From positions 496,001 to 560,000 of the forward strand of contig NZ_JAAOYO010000001.1 in NCBI RefSeq assembly GCF_011759505.1: a stretch of DNA of 64,000 nucleotides, read 5' to 3'. A program made the position numbers and the translations under genes. This document shows positions 1-9,477 of the stretch, in pieces. The notes beneath the pieces are model-generated. The model made no database searches and had not been told where the DNA came from. It worked only from the letters and a program-made list of their open reading frames with translations. The first letter of the stretch is position 1; the number at the start of each line of letters is the position of its first letter. Source of the stretch: Curtobacterium salicis (GTDB lineage: Bacteria; Actinomycetota; Actinomycetes; Actinomycetales; Microbacteriaceae).

Positions 1-1
1 G

Positions 2-49
2 GAGGCCGTGGCGCTCGTCGTCGCGCGTTCCGTCGGAGCGACGGCATGA
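2..49 (+). CDS. 3' end of an upstream gene (partial)
   Basis: Only the last 15 codons and the TGA stop (47-49) of a plus-strand gene are in the window. The tail is rich in Ala and Val. Its stop overlaps the ATG of the next gene (ATGA at 46-49), so it belongs to the same operon. The operon contains GmhA and HldE homologues, so the missing GmhB-type heptose bisphosphate phosphatase is one candidate, but the visible residues cannot identify a family. Confidence 0.55.
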   Translation, partial: EAVALVVARSVGATA

Positions 50-1182
50 CCGACAGCGACCCCACCACCGGCACCGGCACCGGCACCGGCACGGCCGCAC
101 GCTCCGGTCACCGCGTGCTCGTCGCGCGTCTCGACTCGTTCGGGGACGTCCTGGTCGCCGGTCCCGCCGTCCGTGCCGTCGCCGCCGGAGCGGACCACGT
201 CACGCTCCTCTGCGGCCCGCAGGGCGCCCCCGCCGGAGCACTGCTGCCCGGCGTCGATTCGCTCCGCGTCTGGGCAGCACCGTGGGTCACGGAGACCGTC
301 CGGCCGCTCGACGACGCCGTCCTCGCCGAGTTCCGCGCGCTGGTCGACGAGGAGCGACCGGACGAGGTGGTCGTCCTGACGTCCTTCCACCAGTCGCCGC
401 TGCCGCTCGCGATGCTCCTGCGCCTCGCCGGCGTCCCGCGGGTGTCCGGCGCATCGGTCGACCATCCCGGGTCCCTGCTCGACGTGCGGCTCCGGCCCGG
501 CGAGGACCTGCCCGAGGACGTCCCCGAACCCGAACGGGCGCTCCGCATCGCCGCCGCCGCGGGCTACGCGTTGCCGGACGGTGACGACGGGCGACTCCGG
601 GTCCGGCACGACGACACCGCGGTGCTGCCCGACGAGGTCGCCGCGCTCGACCGGTACGTCGTCGTGCACCCCGGCGCCAGTGTCGAAGCCCGCTCGTGGC
701 CGCCGCCGGCCCACCGTGCCCTCGTGGCCGCGTACGCCCGACTCGGCGTCCCGGTGGTCGTGACGGGGTCCCCCGGTGAACGGGACCTCACCGCGGAGGT
801 GGCCGGCACCAGCGGGATCGACCTCGGCGGACGCACCAGCCCGGCGGTGCTCGCCGCGGTCCTGGCGGGCGCCGAGGTCGTCGTCGTCGGCAACACCGGT
901 CCGGCCCACCTCGCCGCGGCCGTCGGCGCCCGGATCGTCTCGCTGTTCTCCCCGGTCGTGCCCGCCGTGAAGTGGGCGCCGTACGCCGAGCACGTCGAAC
1001 TCCTCGGCGACCAGGACGCCCCGTGCCGGCTCTCACGGGCGCGGGAGTGCCCCGTCCCCGGTCACCCGTGCCTGGCCGGGGTGAGCGTCGACGAGGTCCT
1101 CGCGGCGCACGAACGACTCACCGGATGCGCTCTGCGGACGAACGACGACTCCCTGCGAGGAGCGCCAGAGACCCGTGGGTAG
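46..1182 (+). CDS. Glycosyltransferase family 9 (heptosyltransferase-like)
   Basis: This 378-residue protein resembles ADP-heptose:LPS heptosyltransferases (GT9), which move a heptose from a nucleotide sugar to a glycan acceptor on the cytoplasmic face of the membrane. The N-terminal Rossmann fold starts with RLDSFGDVLV (about residues 28-37). The C-terminal donor-binding half has VHPGA (about 207-211) and GNTGPAHLAAAVG (about 285-297), typical of the family. A hexamer accggc repeated four times (67-90) gives a Thr-Gly tract near the N terminus. It overlaps the upstream gene by an ATGA and heads a run of sugar genes. With no LPS expected here, the acceptor is probably a cell-wall or secreted glycan; this is inference. 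Confidence 0.85.
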   Translation: MTDSDPTTGTGTGTGTAARSGHRVLVARLDSFGDVLVAGPAVRAVAAGADHVTLLCGPQGAPAGALLPGVDSLRVWAAPWVTETVRPLDDAVLAEFRALVDEERPDEVVVLTSFHQSPLPLAMLLRLAGVPRVSGASVDHPGSLLDVRLRPGEDLPEDVPEPERALRIAAAAGYALPDGDDGRLRVRHDDTAVLPDEVAALDRYVVVHPGASVEARSWPPPAHRALVAAYARLGVPVVVTGSPGERDLTAEVAGTSGIDLGGRTSPAVLAAVLAGAEVVVVGNTGPAHLAAAVGARIVSLFSPVVPAVKWAPYAEHVELLGDQDAPCRLSRARECPVPGHPCLAGVSVDEVLAAHERLTGCALRTNDDSLRGAPETRG

Positions 1183-1241
1183 CGTGCGGCACTGCTTCTC
1201 CTTCTCCTCCTCCTTGATCGACAGCGACCGAAAGGCAGTGC

Positions 1242-2258
1242 ATGCGGATCCTCGTGTGGCACGTGCACGGCGGCTGGATGGACGCCTTCGTCCGCGGCCC
1301 GCACGAGTACCTCATCCCCACGACCCCCGCCCGTGACGGCTGGGGCCTCGGTCGTGGTGGCCGGAACTGGGGCACGAACGCCGTCGAGATCGCACCCGAG
1401 GACGTCGCCGGCGCCGAGGTGGACCTCGTCGTCCTCCAGCGGCCCGAGGAACTCGAGGTCGCCCGCGAGCTGCTCGGCGGACGCGACGTGCCGGTCGTCT
1501 TCGTCGAGCACAACGCCCCGCGCCTCGACGTCCCGGACAGCCTCCACCCGTTCCGGGACCGCGACGACGTGACCATCGCCCACGTCACGCACTGGAACGC
1601 CCTGATGTGGGACTGCGGCTCGACCCGCACGACCGTCGTCGAGCACGGCGTCGTCGACCCCGGTCCGCTGTACTCCGGTGAGCTCGAGCGGTTCGCCGCC
1701 GTCATCAACGAACCCGTCCGGCGGAACCGCGTCGTCGGGACGGACCTGCTCCCCCGCTTCGGCGCCGTCGCCCCGGTCGACGTGTTCGGGATGGGCACCG
1801 AGAAGCTCGGCGAACTCGGCCACGGCGACCTGCTCGTCGGACTGGGTGACGTGAAGCCGGACCCGATGCACGCCGCCCTCGCCCGGCGTCGGGCGTACGT
1901 ACACGCCAACCGGTGGACCTCGCTCGGGCTGTCGCTCATCGAGTCGATGCACATGGCGATGCCGGTGCTCGTCCTCGCCACCACCGACGCCGCACGGACC
2001 GTGCCCGCCGAGGCCGGCGCGATCGCGACCGACGTCGAGGAACTGGTGCGCGCCTCCCGGACCCTCCTGGAGGACCCGGACGAAGCACGCCGACGCGGCC
2101 TCGTCGCCCGGGAGGCCGTGCTCGCGCGGCACGCGCTGCCCCGGTTCCTGGCGGACTGGGACGAGCTGCTGGACGACGTGCGGTCGCGACACCGGTCGAA
2201 GACCGGGGCAGCGACCGTCGGTGCGGGTGCCGCGGCACCGCAGGGAAGGAGCATCTGA
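1242..2258 (+). CDS. Glycosyltransferase, GT4-like
   Basis: This 338-residue protein looks like a GT-B fold glycosyltransferase. The N-terminal half starts with [12 protein letters not shown]. The C-terminal half has a GT4-like donor site: a [23 protein letters not shown] stretch (about residues 222-244) in place of the usual E-x7-E region, with the second Glu kept in LIES. An SD-like gaaagg lies 6 nt before ATG 1242. A pyrimidine-rich stretch (about 1192-1216) precedes it. Its stop overlaps the next gene's ATG (TGATG), so the two are translationally coupled. Substrate is unknown; the setting suggests assembly of a heptose-containing glycan. Confidence 0.75.
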   Translation: MRILVWHVHGGWMDAFVRGPHEYLIPTTPARDGWGLGRGGRNWGTNAVEIAPEDVAGAEVDLVVLQRPEELEVARELLGGRDVPVVFVEHNAPRLDVPDSLHPFRDRDDVTIAHVTHWNALMWDCGSTRTTVVEHGVVDPGPLYSGELERFAAVINEPVRRNRVVGTDLLPRFGAVAPVDVFGMGTEKLGELGHGDLLVGLGDVKPDPMHAALARRRAYVHANRWTSLGLSLIESMHMAMPVLVLATTDAARTVPAEAGAIATDVEELVRASRTLLEDPDEARRRGLVAREAVLARHALPRFLADWDELLDDVRSRHRSKTGAATVGAGAAAPQGRSI

Positions 2259-3616
2259 TGAAGATCGCCATGGTCTCGGAACACGCGAGCCCGCTCGCGA
2301 CCCTCGGTGGCGTCGACGCCGGCGGCCAGAACGTCCACGTCGCGGCGCTCTCCGCTGCCCTCGCCGACCGCGGCCACACCGTCACCGTCTACACGCGCCG
2401 TGACGACGCCTCGCTGCCGGTCCGCGTGCCGCTCCGTCCCGGTGTCGACGTCGTGCACGTCGACGCCGGTCCCGCTCGCCACGTGCCCAAGGACGACCTG
2501 CTCCCGTACATGGGCACGTTCGCGCAGGTCCTGGCGTCCGAGTGGTTCGTGGACCGGCCCGACGTCGTGCACGGCCACTTCTGGATGTCCGGTCACGCGA
2601 CGATCGACGCCGTGGGCCAGGTGCAGTCCCGCACCGGTGGCACGCGCATCCCGGTCGTGCAGACCTTCCACGCGCTCGGCGTCGTGAAGCGTCGGCACCA
2701 GGGCTCCGCCGACACCAGCCCCGCCGAGCGCGAGTGGCTCGAGCCCGCCGTCGGACGGAGCGCCGACCAGGTCGTCGCGACGTGCTCCGACGAGGCGTTC
2801 GAGCTGAAGAGCCTCGGCGTCCCCCTCCGTTCCATCTCGGTCGTCCCCTGTGGCGTCGACGTCGAGCTGTTCCGCCCGGACGGTCCCGTCGAGGACCGGG
2901 GGCGGACGTTCCGGGTCCTCACCGCCTCCCGACTCGTGCAGCGGAAGGGCGTCGGCACGACCATCGCCGCCGTCGCGCAGCTCGTCGCCGCCGGCCGGGA
3001 CGTCGAACTCGTCATCGTCGGCGGTGCCGGCACGGCCGGGGCGGACCTCCCCGACGACCCGGAGTACCAGCGCCTCGACGCGCTGGCCCGCGACCTCGGC
3101 GTCCGCGACCACGTCTCGTTCCGTGGGCAGCTCGCCCAGGAGGCGATGGGGGCCGTGTACCGCAGCGCCGACGTCGTCGTGTGCGCGCCCTGGTACGAAC
3201 CGTTCGGCATCGTCCCGCTCGAGGCGATGGCGTGCGGCGTGCCCGTCGTCGCGTCCCGGGTCGGCGGGCTCATCGACACGGTCGTCGAGGACGCCACCGG
3301 TCTGCACGTCGAGCCCCGCGACGAGGACGGCCTGGCCGCAGCGCTCGGCGGCCTGCTCGACGACCCGGAACGCCGTGCCGCGTACGGTCTCGCCGGTCGA
3401 CACCGCGCGGAGTCGCGCTACACGTGGCAGAAGGTCGCGACGGACACCGAGCGCGTCTACGAACGCCTGGTCGCCGGTGGCCGGGTCCGTCCGGTCCGTC
3501 CGGTCGGCGGCATCGGCGTCTCCCCGACGACCACCCGTATCCCGGACTCCGTCCGCCCCGCCGAGGAGCCGCTGGCCGAGGCCGCGCTCCCCACCACCGA
3601 GAGGAACGCCCGATGA
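2258..3616 (+). CDS. Glycosyltransferase family 4
   Basis: This 452-residue retaining GT-B glycosyltransferase begins with [12 protein letters not shown] and [12 protein letters not shown], as in MshA- and sucrose-synthase-like GT4 proteins. The C-terminal half has the E-x7-E signature in [20 protein letters not shown] (about residues 310-329), which binds the nucleotide sugar. A longer reading in this frame exists upstream, but the ATG at 2258 gives the expected N terminus and sits on the previous stop. Its own stop overlaps the GmhA start (ATGA 3613-3616). A C-terminal tail of about 50 residues rich in Pro and Arg follows the domain. The donor sugar cannot be told from sequence. Confidence 0.85.
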   Translation: MKIAMVSEHASPLATLGGVDAGGQNVHVAALSAALADRGHTVTVYTRRDDASLPVRVPLRPGVDVVHVDAGPARHVPKDDLLPYMGTFAQVLASEWFVDRPDVVHGHFWMSGHATIDAVGQVQSRTGGTRIPVVQTFHALGVVKRRHQGSADTSPAEREWLEPAVGRSADQVVATCSDEAFELKSLGVPLRSISVVPCGVDVELFRPDGPVEDRGRTFRVLTASRLVQRKGVGTTIAAVAQLVAAGRDVELVIVGGAGTAGADLPDDPEYQRLDALARDLGVRDHVSFRGQLAQEAMGAVYRSADVVVCAPWYEPFGIVPLEAMACGVPVVASRVGGLIDTVVEDATGLHVEPRDEDGLAAALGGLLDDPERRAAYGLAGRHRAESRYTWQKVATDTERVYERLVAGGRVRPVRPVGGIGVSPTTTRIPDSVRPAEEPLAEAALPTTERNAR

Positions 3617-4263
3617 CCATCGAGCAGACCGGGATCGGCACGACCGAGACCCCGACCAGCGACGGCCCGACCAGCGACACCTCGGCCAGTACCCGGACGG
3701 TGCTCGAGCACATCGCCGCCTCCGTGCCCGTGATCGCGTCCCTCGTGGACCACGGCGACCACATCGCCGCCTGGGCCGACGACATCGCCGCGCGCCTGGT
3801 CGCCGGACGCCGCCTGCTCGCCGCGGGCAACGGCGGCTCCGCGGCCGAGGCGCAGCACCTGACCTCCGAGCTGACCGGACGCTTCGACGGGGACCGGCCG
3901 GCGTACTCGGCGATCTCCCTGCACGCCGAGACCTCCGCCGTCACGGCGATCGGCAACGACTACGGCTTCGAGGAGGTCTTCGCACGCCAGGTCCGGGCAC
4001 ACGCCCGCGCCGGCGACGTCGTCGTCCTCCTCAGCACCAGCGGCAAGAGCCCCAACCTGCTCGCCGCCGCGGCCGCCGCCCGTGACGCCGGCGCCCGGTC
4101 GATCGCCATGACCGGCGCGCTGCCCAACCCCCTCGCGGCCGCAGTCGACGACGTCATCGCCATCGACGGCCCGTCCGCCAACGTGCAGGAGGCGCAACTC
4201 GTCCTCGTGCACGCACTCTGCCGGGCCATGGAGCCCGCACTCCGCCGTGGAGGCACCCGATGA
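3613..4263 (+). CDS. gmhA: Sedoheptulose-7-phosphate isomerase (GmhA-like, SIS domain)
   Basis: This 216-residue SIS-domain protein matches GmhA, which converts sedoheptulose 7-phosphate to D-glycero-D-manno-heptose 7-phosphate, the first step of nucleotide-heptose synthesis. The hallmark [14 protein letters not shown] (about residues 73-86) and the phosphate-binding STSGKSPN (about 141-148) are intact. There is a 30-residue Thr/Ser-rich N-terminal extension before the core. It overlaps its neighbours on both sides by ATGA, and the next gene is the HldE that would use its product. Other SIS proteins such as DiaA share the fold, but the context favours GmhA. Confidence 0.88.
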   Translation: MTIEQTGIGTTETPTSDGPTSDTSASTRTVLEHIAASVPVIASLVDHGDHIAAWADDIAARLVAGRRLLAAGNGGSAAEAQHLTSELTGRFDGDRPAYSAISLHAETSAVTAIGNDYGFEEVFARQVRAHARAGDVVVLLSTSGKSPNLLAAAAAARDAGARSIAMTGALPNPLAAAVDDVIAIDGPSANVQEAQLVLVHALCRAMEPALRRGGTR

Positions 4264-5651
4264 CCGACCGGCAGCTCCGCATCGTCGTCGTCGGCGACAC
4301 CCTGCTCGACGTCGACGTCATCGGCACGAGCGACCGCCTCAGCCCGGACGCCCCGGTGCCCGTCGTGGACGTCCGCTCGGACCAGCGCCGTGCCGGTGGC
4401 GCCGGTCTCGTCGCGACCATGCTCGCGAAGGACGGTCACGACGTCACGCTCGTCACCGTCCTCGGCGACGACGCCCCGGCCGACCAGCTCCGCTCGCTGC
4501 TCCCCGGTGTCCGCATCGTCGACGGTCCCTCCGGTGCGCCGACCCCGGTGAAGACCCGTGTCCGGGTCGGCGAGCACGCGCTCGTCCGGATCGACGAGGG
4601 CTGCGACACCCCGCCGGTCCCCGCGGTGACCCCCGCGATGCGCGACGCCCTCGACGGAGTCGACGCGGTGATCGTCGCCGACTACGGCCGCGGACTCACC
4701 GAAGCTCCCGAGATGCGTGCCGCGCTCGGTGCCGTCGTCTCGCACACCCCGGTCGTCTGGGACCCGCACCCGAAGGGCGCCACCCCCGTCGCCGGGACCA
4801 CCGTCGCGACCCCGAACGCCAGCGAGGCACACCGCTTCACCGGCATCACCGGAAGCGGGGTCGCCTTCGCGACCGACGCCGCCGCCGACCTCGTCGCCCG
4901 CTGGGACGTCCGCGCCGTCGCCGTGACGATGGGTGACCGCGGTGCCCTGGTCGGCAGCCGGACGCCCCGCGGCGCCGACTCGCGCTTCGTCCCCGCCCCC
5001 TCCGTCACCGCTGGCGACCCGTGCGGCGCCGGAGACCGGCTCGCCGCCGGTGTCGCCGTCGCCCTCGCGACCGGAGCGGAGATCGCCGACGCCGTGACCG
5101 CGGGGGTCGAGGCGGCCTCCGCGTACCTCGCCGCCGGCGGGGTGGCCTCGCTCGTCGAGGGTGCACCGCCCGCACCGATCGCCGTGCCCGGTGCCGACCG
5201 GGACGCCCTGCGCGTCGTCCACGACGTCCGGGCCGCAGGCGGCGTGGTCGTCGCCACCGGTGGGTGCTTCGACCTGCTGCACGCGGGCCACGCCCGCACG
5301 CTGTCGGCGGCGCGCGCACTCGGTGACTGCCTGGTGGTGTGCCTCAACTCCGACGAGTCCGTCCGCGGCCTCAAGGGACCCGACCGACCCATCATGGGCC
5401 AGGACGACCGCGTCGAGCTCCTGCTGGCGCTGGACTGCGTCGACGCCGTCGTGGTGTTCGACGAGTCCACCCCGGACGACGCGCTCCGCCGCTTCCGTCC
5501 GGACGTCTGGGCGAAGGGCGGCGACTACACCGCCGACGAGCTGCCCGAGTCCGTGACCCTCGCCGAGTGGGGTGGTCGGGTCGTCACCGTGCCGTTCCAC
5601 CCGGGCCGCTCCACCACCCGGCTCGCGGCCGCGATCGAGCGCGTCGGCTGA
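4260..5651 (+). CDS. hldE: Bifunctional heptose-7-phosphate kinase / heptose-1-phosphate nucleotidyltransferase (HldE-like), copy 1
   Basis: This 463-residue protein has two domains like E. coli HldE (477 aa). The N-terminal ribokinase (PfkB) domain, about residues 1-310, has GDTLLDVDVIG near the start and the anion-hole motif GAGD in DPCGAGDRLAAG (about 255). The C-terminal cytidylyltransferase-type domain has GGCFDLLHAGHA (HxGH, about residues 336-347) and LKGPDRP. It should phosphorylate heptose 7-phosphate and then form the nucleotide-activated sugar, usually ADP-heptose. It follows gmhA with an ATGA overlap. A second fused homologue lies at 9474-11060, so a single-copy role cannot be assumed. 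Confidence 0.87.
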   Translation: MTDRQLRIVVVGDTLLDVDVIGTSDRLSPDAPVPVVDVRSDQRRAGGAGLVATMLAKDGHDVTLVTVLGDDAPADQLRSLLPGVRIVDGPSGAPTPVKTRVRVGEHALVRIDEGCDTPPVPAVTPAMRDALDGVDAVIVADYGRGLTEAPEMRAALGAVVSHTPVVWDPHPKGATPVAGTTVATPNASEAHRFTGITGSGVAFATDAAADLVARWDVRAVAVTMGDRGALVGSRTPRGADSRFVPAPSVTAGDPCGAGDRLAAGVAVALATGAEIADAVTAGVEAASAYLAAGGVASLVEGAPPAPIAVPGADRDALRVVHDVRAAGGVVVATGGCFDLLHAGHARTLSAARALGDCLVVCLNSDESVRGLKGPDRPIMGQDDRVELLLALDCVDAVVVFDESTPDDALRRFRPDVWAKGGDYTADELPESVTLAEWGGRVVTVPFHPGRSTTRLAAAIERVG

Positions 5652-5704
5652 GCAGCCCCCTGACCTCCTCTTCCCACCACAGCACCAGAACGCAAAGGAC
5701 ATCC

Positions 5705-6409
5705 ATGCCCGTCCCCACCACCCCCATCGGCCGCGTCCTCGTCACCGGCGGAGCCTCCGGACTCGGCGCAGCCGTCGTCGCCGCCGTCACCGAGGCCGGC
5801 GGCACCCCGATCGTCCTCGACCTGCGGATCGACGCCGTCCCCGATGGCGTCGACGCCGTCGCCGTGGACGTCTCGGACACCGACGCCGTCGAACGTGCCG
5901 TCGCCGAAGCGGTCGAGCGCCACGGCGGCCTCGACGCCGTCGTGACCGCCGCGGGCATCGACACCCCGGCCCCGATCGACGCCATCTCGTCGGGCAACTG
6001 GGAGAAGATCGTCGCCGTCAACCTCATCGGCACCGCGTCGACCGTCCGCGCCGCCCTCCCCGCACTCGAGGCGACCCACGGCCGCGTCGTGACGATCTCG
6101 TCGTCGCTCGCCCTGCGCGGCGTCGGCCACGGCACCGCCTACTCGGCGTCGAAGTTCGGCGTCCGCGGGTTCTCGCAGGCCCTCGCGGCCGAGACCGCGG
6201 GCCGCGTCGGCGTCACCAACGTGATCCCGGCGGGCATGCGCACGAACTTCTTCGCCGACCGGACCGAGCAGTACAAGCCGGGCCCGGACGCGCAGCTCAT
6301 CGAGCCGGAGTACGTCGCGAACTCGATCATCTTCGCCCTGTCGCAGCCGGCCGGGTGCGAGATCCGCGAGCTGTCGATCATGCCGGCGACGGAGCCCAGC
6401 TGGCCCTGA
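5705..6409 (+). CDS. Short-chain dehydrogenase/reductase (SDR)
   Basis: This 234-residue classical SDR has the NAD(P)-binding TGGASGLG (about residues 13-20), an NLIGT segment, the Ser of the SSSLALRG region, and the catalytic YSASK (about residues 147-151). It starts 53 nt after hldE, preceded by aaagga. Position suggests it modifies the sugar or nucleotide sugar made by the operon. It is too short to be HldD, the ADP-heptose epimerase, which is an extended SDR of about 310 residues. The substrate is therefore open. A strong hairpin 40 nt downstream ends the transcript. Confidence 0.8.
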   Translation: MPVPTTPIGRVLVTGGASGLGAAVVAAVTEAGGTPIVLDLRIDAVPDGVDAVAVDVSDTDAVERAVAEAVERHGGLDAVVTAAGIDTPAPIDAISSGNWEKIVAVNLIGTASTVRAALPALEATHGRVVTISSSLALRGVGHGTAYSASKFGVRGFSQALAAETAGRVGVTNVIPAGMRTNFFADRTEQYKPGPDAQLIEPEYVANSIIFALSQPAGCEIRELSIMPATEPSWP

Positions 6410-6448
6410 CCGGCGCTCGCGCCCTGGGTACGCGCCCGGCGCTCGCAC

Positions 6449-6500
6449 CTGACGGACGGGAGGCCCGGTACCAGCTGGTACCGGGCCTCCCGTCCGTCAG
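6449..6500. terminator. Perfect 52-bp inverted repeat, bidirectional terminator
   Basis: The two 26-nt arms (6449-6474 and 6475-6500) are exact reverse complements. They sit between the converging SDR and GT9 genes. Each arm contains CGGGAGGCCCG or its complement (6457-6467 and 6482-6492), a motif seen elsewhere in the window. There is no clear U tract, which is common for actinobacterial terminators. Confidence 0.85.
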
Positions 6501-6655
6501 TGTCGCGCCGCCGAGGTCGCAGGACATGCCGCACGCGTCCCGTCGCGGTGCCGAGATTTCGGCATCTCGAGGCGCAGGATGCCGGAATCGTGGAACCTCG
6601 GCGGGCGGGCCCGGGCGCGGCGCTGGGCCCGGGCCTGCCGGGCCCGGGCCGGCCG

Positions 6656-7756
6656 TCAGTTCGTGGCGAGCAGGTCCTCGACGTCCGCCAGGACGCGGTC
6701 CGGCGTGATCTCGTCGACGAACGACGGGTCGTGCTCGCACCGCTCGGCGCTCCACCCGACCTGCGTGACGTCGACCCCGCACACCGGGCACCGGGTGACG
6801 AAGCTCATGAGGACCCGGTGCCGCCCGCGGTCGAGCGGTCCGGCGTTGATGACGTTGCCGAACCAGAACACACCGACGGTGGGGGTGCCGACCGCGACGG
6901 CGAGGTGCCGGGGACCGGAGTCGTCGCCGACCATCACGTCGGCGGCACCGAGGACGGCGGGCAGCTCCGGCAACGGCAGCGTGCCGGTGAGGTCGTGGAG
7001 GCGCCGGGCGGCCTCGGGCCCGACGGCCTCGGCGACGGACGCCCGGATCGCGGTAGCGGCCGGCCGGTCCGAGTCGTCCCCGACCAGGACGACGTCGTCG
7101 CCGGCCTCGAGTCGCGCGACCGCGACGGCCGCGAAGCGCTCCGGGCTCCAGCGACGGCGAGGATCGGTCGCACCGGGGTGCATCGCGACCAGCCGACCCG
7201 CGACGCCCAGGCGCTCCCGCACCGCTCGGCGCTCGTCGTCGGTGACGGTGAGGCGTGGGTCGAGCGTGACCGGTTCCGCGCCGGCGAGCCCGACGACCTC
7301 GAGGGCGCGGAGCACCTCGTGCTGGTAGTAGACGTAGCGGACCCAGCGCTCGGTCGGGGTGGCGTCCTCCGTGGCGGTGCCGACCGAGTGTGCCGCGCCC
7401 AGGCGGAGCAGGAACGGGTTCGAGTTGCGGCCACCGCCGTGCAGCTGCACCGCCAGGTCGAACCGGCCGTGCAGGCGGGCGAAGAAGTCCTCGAGGTCGG
7501 GAGCGCCGTCGCCACCGTCGCGGACCCCGGGCGACACCGGCAGTTCCTCGACCGCGTGCACCGCGTCGGTGCGGCCGGCGAGCAGCACTCCGGCCGTCGG
7601 TGTCCCGAGCAGGGTGATGCGCGCCTCCGGGTACGCCGCCGCCAGGGCCTCGATCGCCGGCATCGCGAACATCAGGTCGCCGAGTCCCCCGCCCCGGAGC
7701 ACCGCGATCTCGCGGACCCCCTCGAACCGTTCGCCGCCACGTCCGATCTGCACCAC
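6656..7756 (-). CDS. Glycosyltransferase family 9 (heptosyltransferase-like), second copy
   Basis: This 366-residue GT9 protein has the N-terminal VLRGGGLGDLMFAMPAIEAL (about residues 20-39) and the C-terminal GDDSGPRHLAVAVGTPTVG (about 277-295), both standard for heptosyltransferases. MHPGATDPRRRW marks the start of the second Rossmann domain. Four Cys near the C terminus (CPVCG and flanking Cys) are unusual and could bind metal or form disulfides. The GTG start has ggaggac upstream. It is transcribed towards the preceding sugar operon and away from the aldehyde dehydrogenase operon, and shares about 200 nt of intergenic DNA with the latter. A second heptose transfer step is the simplest reading. 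Confidence 0.85.
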   Translation of the reverse strand: MVQIGRGGERFEGVREIAVLRGGGLGDLMFAMPAIEALAAAYPEARITLLGTPTAGVLLAGRTDAVHAVEELPVSPGVRDGGDGAPDLEDFFARLHGRFDLAVQLHGGGRNSNPFLLRLGAAHSVGTATEDATPTERWVRYVYYQHEVLRALEVVGLAGAEPVTLDPRLTVTDDERRAVRERLGVAGRLVAMHPGATDPRRRWSPERFAAVAVARLEAGDDVVLVGDDSDRPAATAIRASVAEAVGPEAARRLHDLTGTLPLPELPAVLGAADVMVGDDSGPRHLAVAVGTPTVGVFWFGNVINAGPLDRGRHRVLMSFVTRCPVCGVDVTQVGWSAERCEHDPSFVDEITPDRVLADVEDLLATN

Positions 7757-7965
7757 GCCTGTCGTCCTCCTCGATGTCCGACGCCGCCGGGATCCCCGTC
7801 GCGCGTCCCTTCGTTCCTACCGACGGACACCCGTGCGGGTGCCGGTCGGGTGGTCCTGCTGCGTCCCGTGGACACCACGGCGCGACCCGTGGGCACACAC
7901 AGCAGGAGCAGTGCAGCGTGGGGAGCCCCGGTGCACGCGACCGGACCACGACGAGAAGGACACAC

Positions 7966-9477
7966 ATGACGCTCGATGCCCCCACCACCACCGCCCCGTC
8001 GTCGGACGACTCGTCCGCGGACACGATCACGGTGCTCGACCCCGTGACCGGGGAGGTGGCCTCGGAGACCCGCCGGAGCACGGCGGACGAGGTGCGCGAC
8101 GCGGTCGCGCGGGCACGGGCAGCGGCGACCGGCTGGGCCCGCACGGCTCCGGGTGCGCGCGGGGCGATGCTCCGTGCGGCCGCCGAGCGGCTGCGCGACC
8201 ACGCCGACGAGCTCGCCGCGATGAACACCCGCGAGACCGGGAAGGTGCCGGGCGACGCGCTCGGTGGGGTCGAAGCCGGCATCGACACCCTCATCCAGTA
8301 CGCCGAACTCGGCCCCCTGCACCGCGGTGAGGCCCTGCGCGGCAACCACGGCGCCGCCGACTTCGCGGTCCCGCACCCCCGGGGCGTCGTCCTCGCGCTG
8401 ACACCGTGGAACGACCCGGTGGCCGTCGCGTGCGGCATCCTCGGTGCCGCGATCGCCGCCGGCAACACCGTCGTCCACAAGGGCAGCGAGCGGAGCCCCG
8501 GCACGATCGCCCTGCTCAACCGCCTGCTCGCCGCCGAACTGCCCGACGGCGTGCTCGTCGGGGTCGACGGGGACGCCGCGACCGGTGAACAGCTGCTCGC
8601 CGAGGACGGCATCGCGGTCTACGCGCACGTGGGGTCGACCGCGACGGGTGACCGTCTCGCGGAGGCCGCACTGCGGACCCGCGCGCACGTCATCCGTGAG
8701 AACGGCGGCAACGACGCCGCCGTCGTGGACGCCGACGTCGACCCGGTGTGGGCGGCTGACCAGGTCGCACTGGGCGCCTTCGCGAACACCGGCCAGATCT
8801 GCACGAGCGTCGAGCGCGTCTACGTGCACCGCGGCATCGCCGAGGAGTTCACCGCCGCCCTGGTGCGTGCCGCCGAGCGGAAGACCGCCGCCGCCGCGAC
8901 CGACTTCGGTCCGCTGGTGGACGAGCGACTCCGTACGACCGTGCAGGAGCACGTCGACCAGGCCGTCTCGGCCGGTGCCCAGGTCCTGACCGGCGGGTCC
9001 GTCCCCGCCGGCGCCGGCACGTTCTACCCGGCGACGGTCCTCACGGGCTGCACCGACGACATGCTCGTCCTCACCGAGGAGACCTTCGGCCCGATCGCCC
9101 CCGTCCGCATCGTCGAGGACATGGCGGAGGGGCTCCGCCTCGCCGCCGAGGACCGGTACGGCCTGGCCGCGACCGTGCTCACCGGCGACACCGCGACCGC
9201 GTTGCAGGCTGCCGCCGAGCTGCCGGTCGGCACCGTCAAGATCAACGCCGTCTTCGGCGGCGCGCCCGGCGGCAGCGCCGAGCCGCGCGGCGCGTCGGGC
9301 TCGGGATTCGGGTACGGCCCGCACCTGCTCGACGAGATGACGACGACCACGGTCGTGCACCTCGAGGCCGCACCGCGCCGGACCAGCACGCCGACCGACG
9401 CTGCCGCCGGTGCCGTGGACCCGGCCACCGCCGGCAGCCACGACACCGACACCGCGACCGCCGAGGACGTCCGGTGA
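7966..9477 (+). CDS. NAD(P)-dependent aldehyde dehydrogenase
   Basis: This 503-residue aldehyde dehydrogenase oxidises an aldehyde to the acid with NAD(P)+. The PWN motif (148-150), the general-base Glu245 in RENGGND and the nucleophile Cys279 in NTGQICTS are all present. ATG 7966 is chosen because gaagga precedes it and the family N terminus follows. A longer in-frame reading upstream lacks family similarity. The last 30 residues are Thr/Asp-rich and follow the ALDH fold. Its stop overlaps the next gene's GTG (GTGA 9474-9477), linking it to a second HldE-type protein. The natural substrate is not evident; benzaldehyde- or semialdehyde-type enzymes are the nearest in look. Confidence 0.86.
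   Translation: MTLDAPTTTAPSSDDSSADTITVLDPVTGEVASETRRSTADEVRDAVARARAAATGWARTAPGARGAMLRAAAERLRDHADELAAMNTRETGKVPGDALGGVEAGIDTLIQYAELGPLHRGEALRGNHGAADFAVPHPRGVVLALTPWNDPVAVACGILGAAIAAGNTVVHKGSERSPGTIALLNRLLAAELPDGVLVGVDGDAATGEQLLAEDGIAVYAHVGSTATGDRLAEAALRTRAHVIRENGGNDAAVVDADVDPVWAADQVALGAFANTGQICTSVERVYVHRGIAEEFTAALVRAAERKTAAAATDFGPLVDERLRTTVQEHVDQAVSAGAQVLTGGSVPAGAGTFYPATVLTGCTDDMLVLTEETFGPIAPVRIVEDMAEGLRLAAEDRYGLAATVLTGDTATALQAAAELPVGTVKINAVFGGAPGGSAEPRGASGSGFGYGPHLLDEMTTTTVVHLEAAPRRTSTPTDAAAGAVDPATAGSHDTDTATAEDVR

Noticed and set aside
1118-3403. A 761-residue open frame antisense to the sugar operon
   Set aside because: High GC keeps the antisense frame open. It lacks domains, is rich in Arg, Gly and Asp, and the plus strand holds clear glycosyltransferase genes.
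5705-6409. HldD epimerase
   Set aside because: The protein is a classical short SDR of 234 residues; HldD is an extended SDR of about 310.
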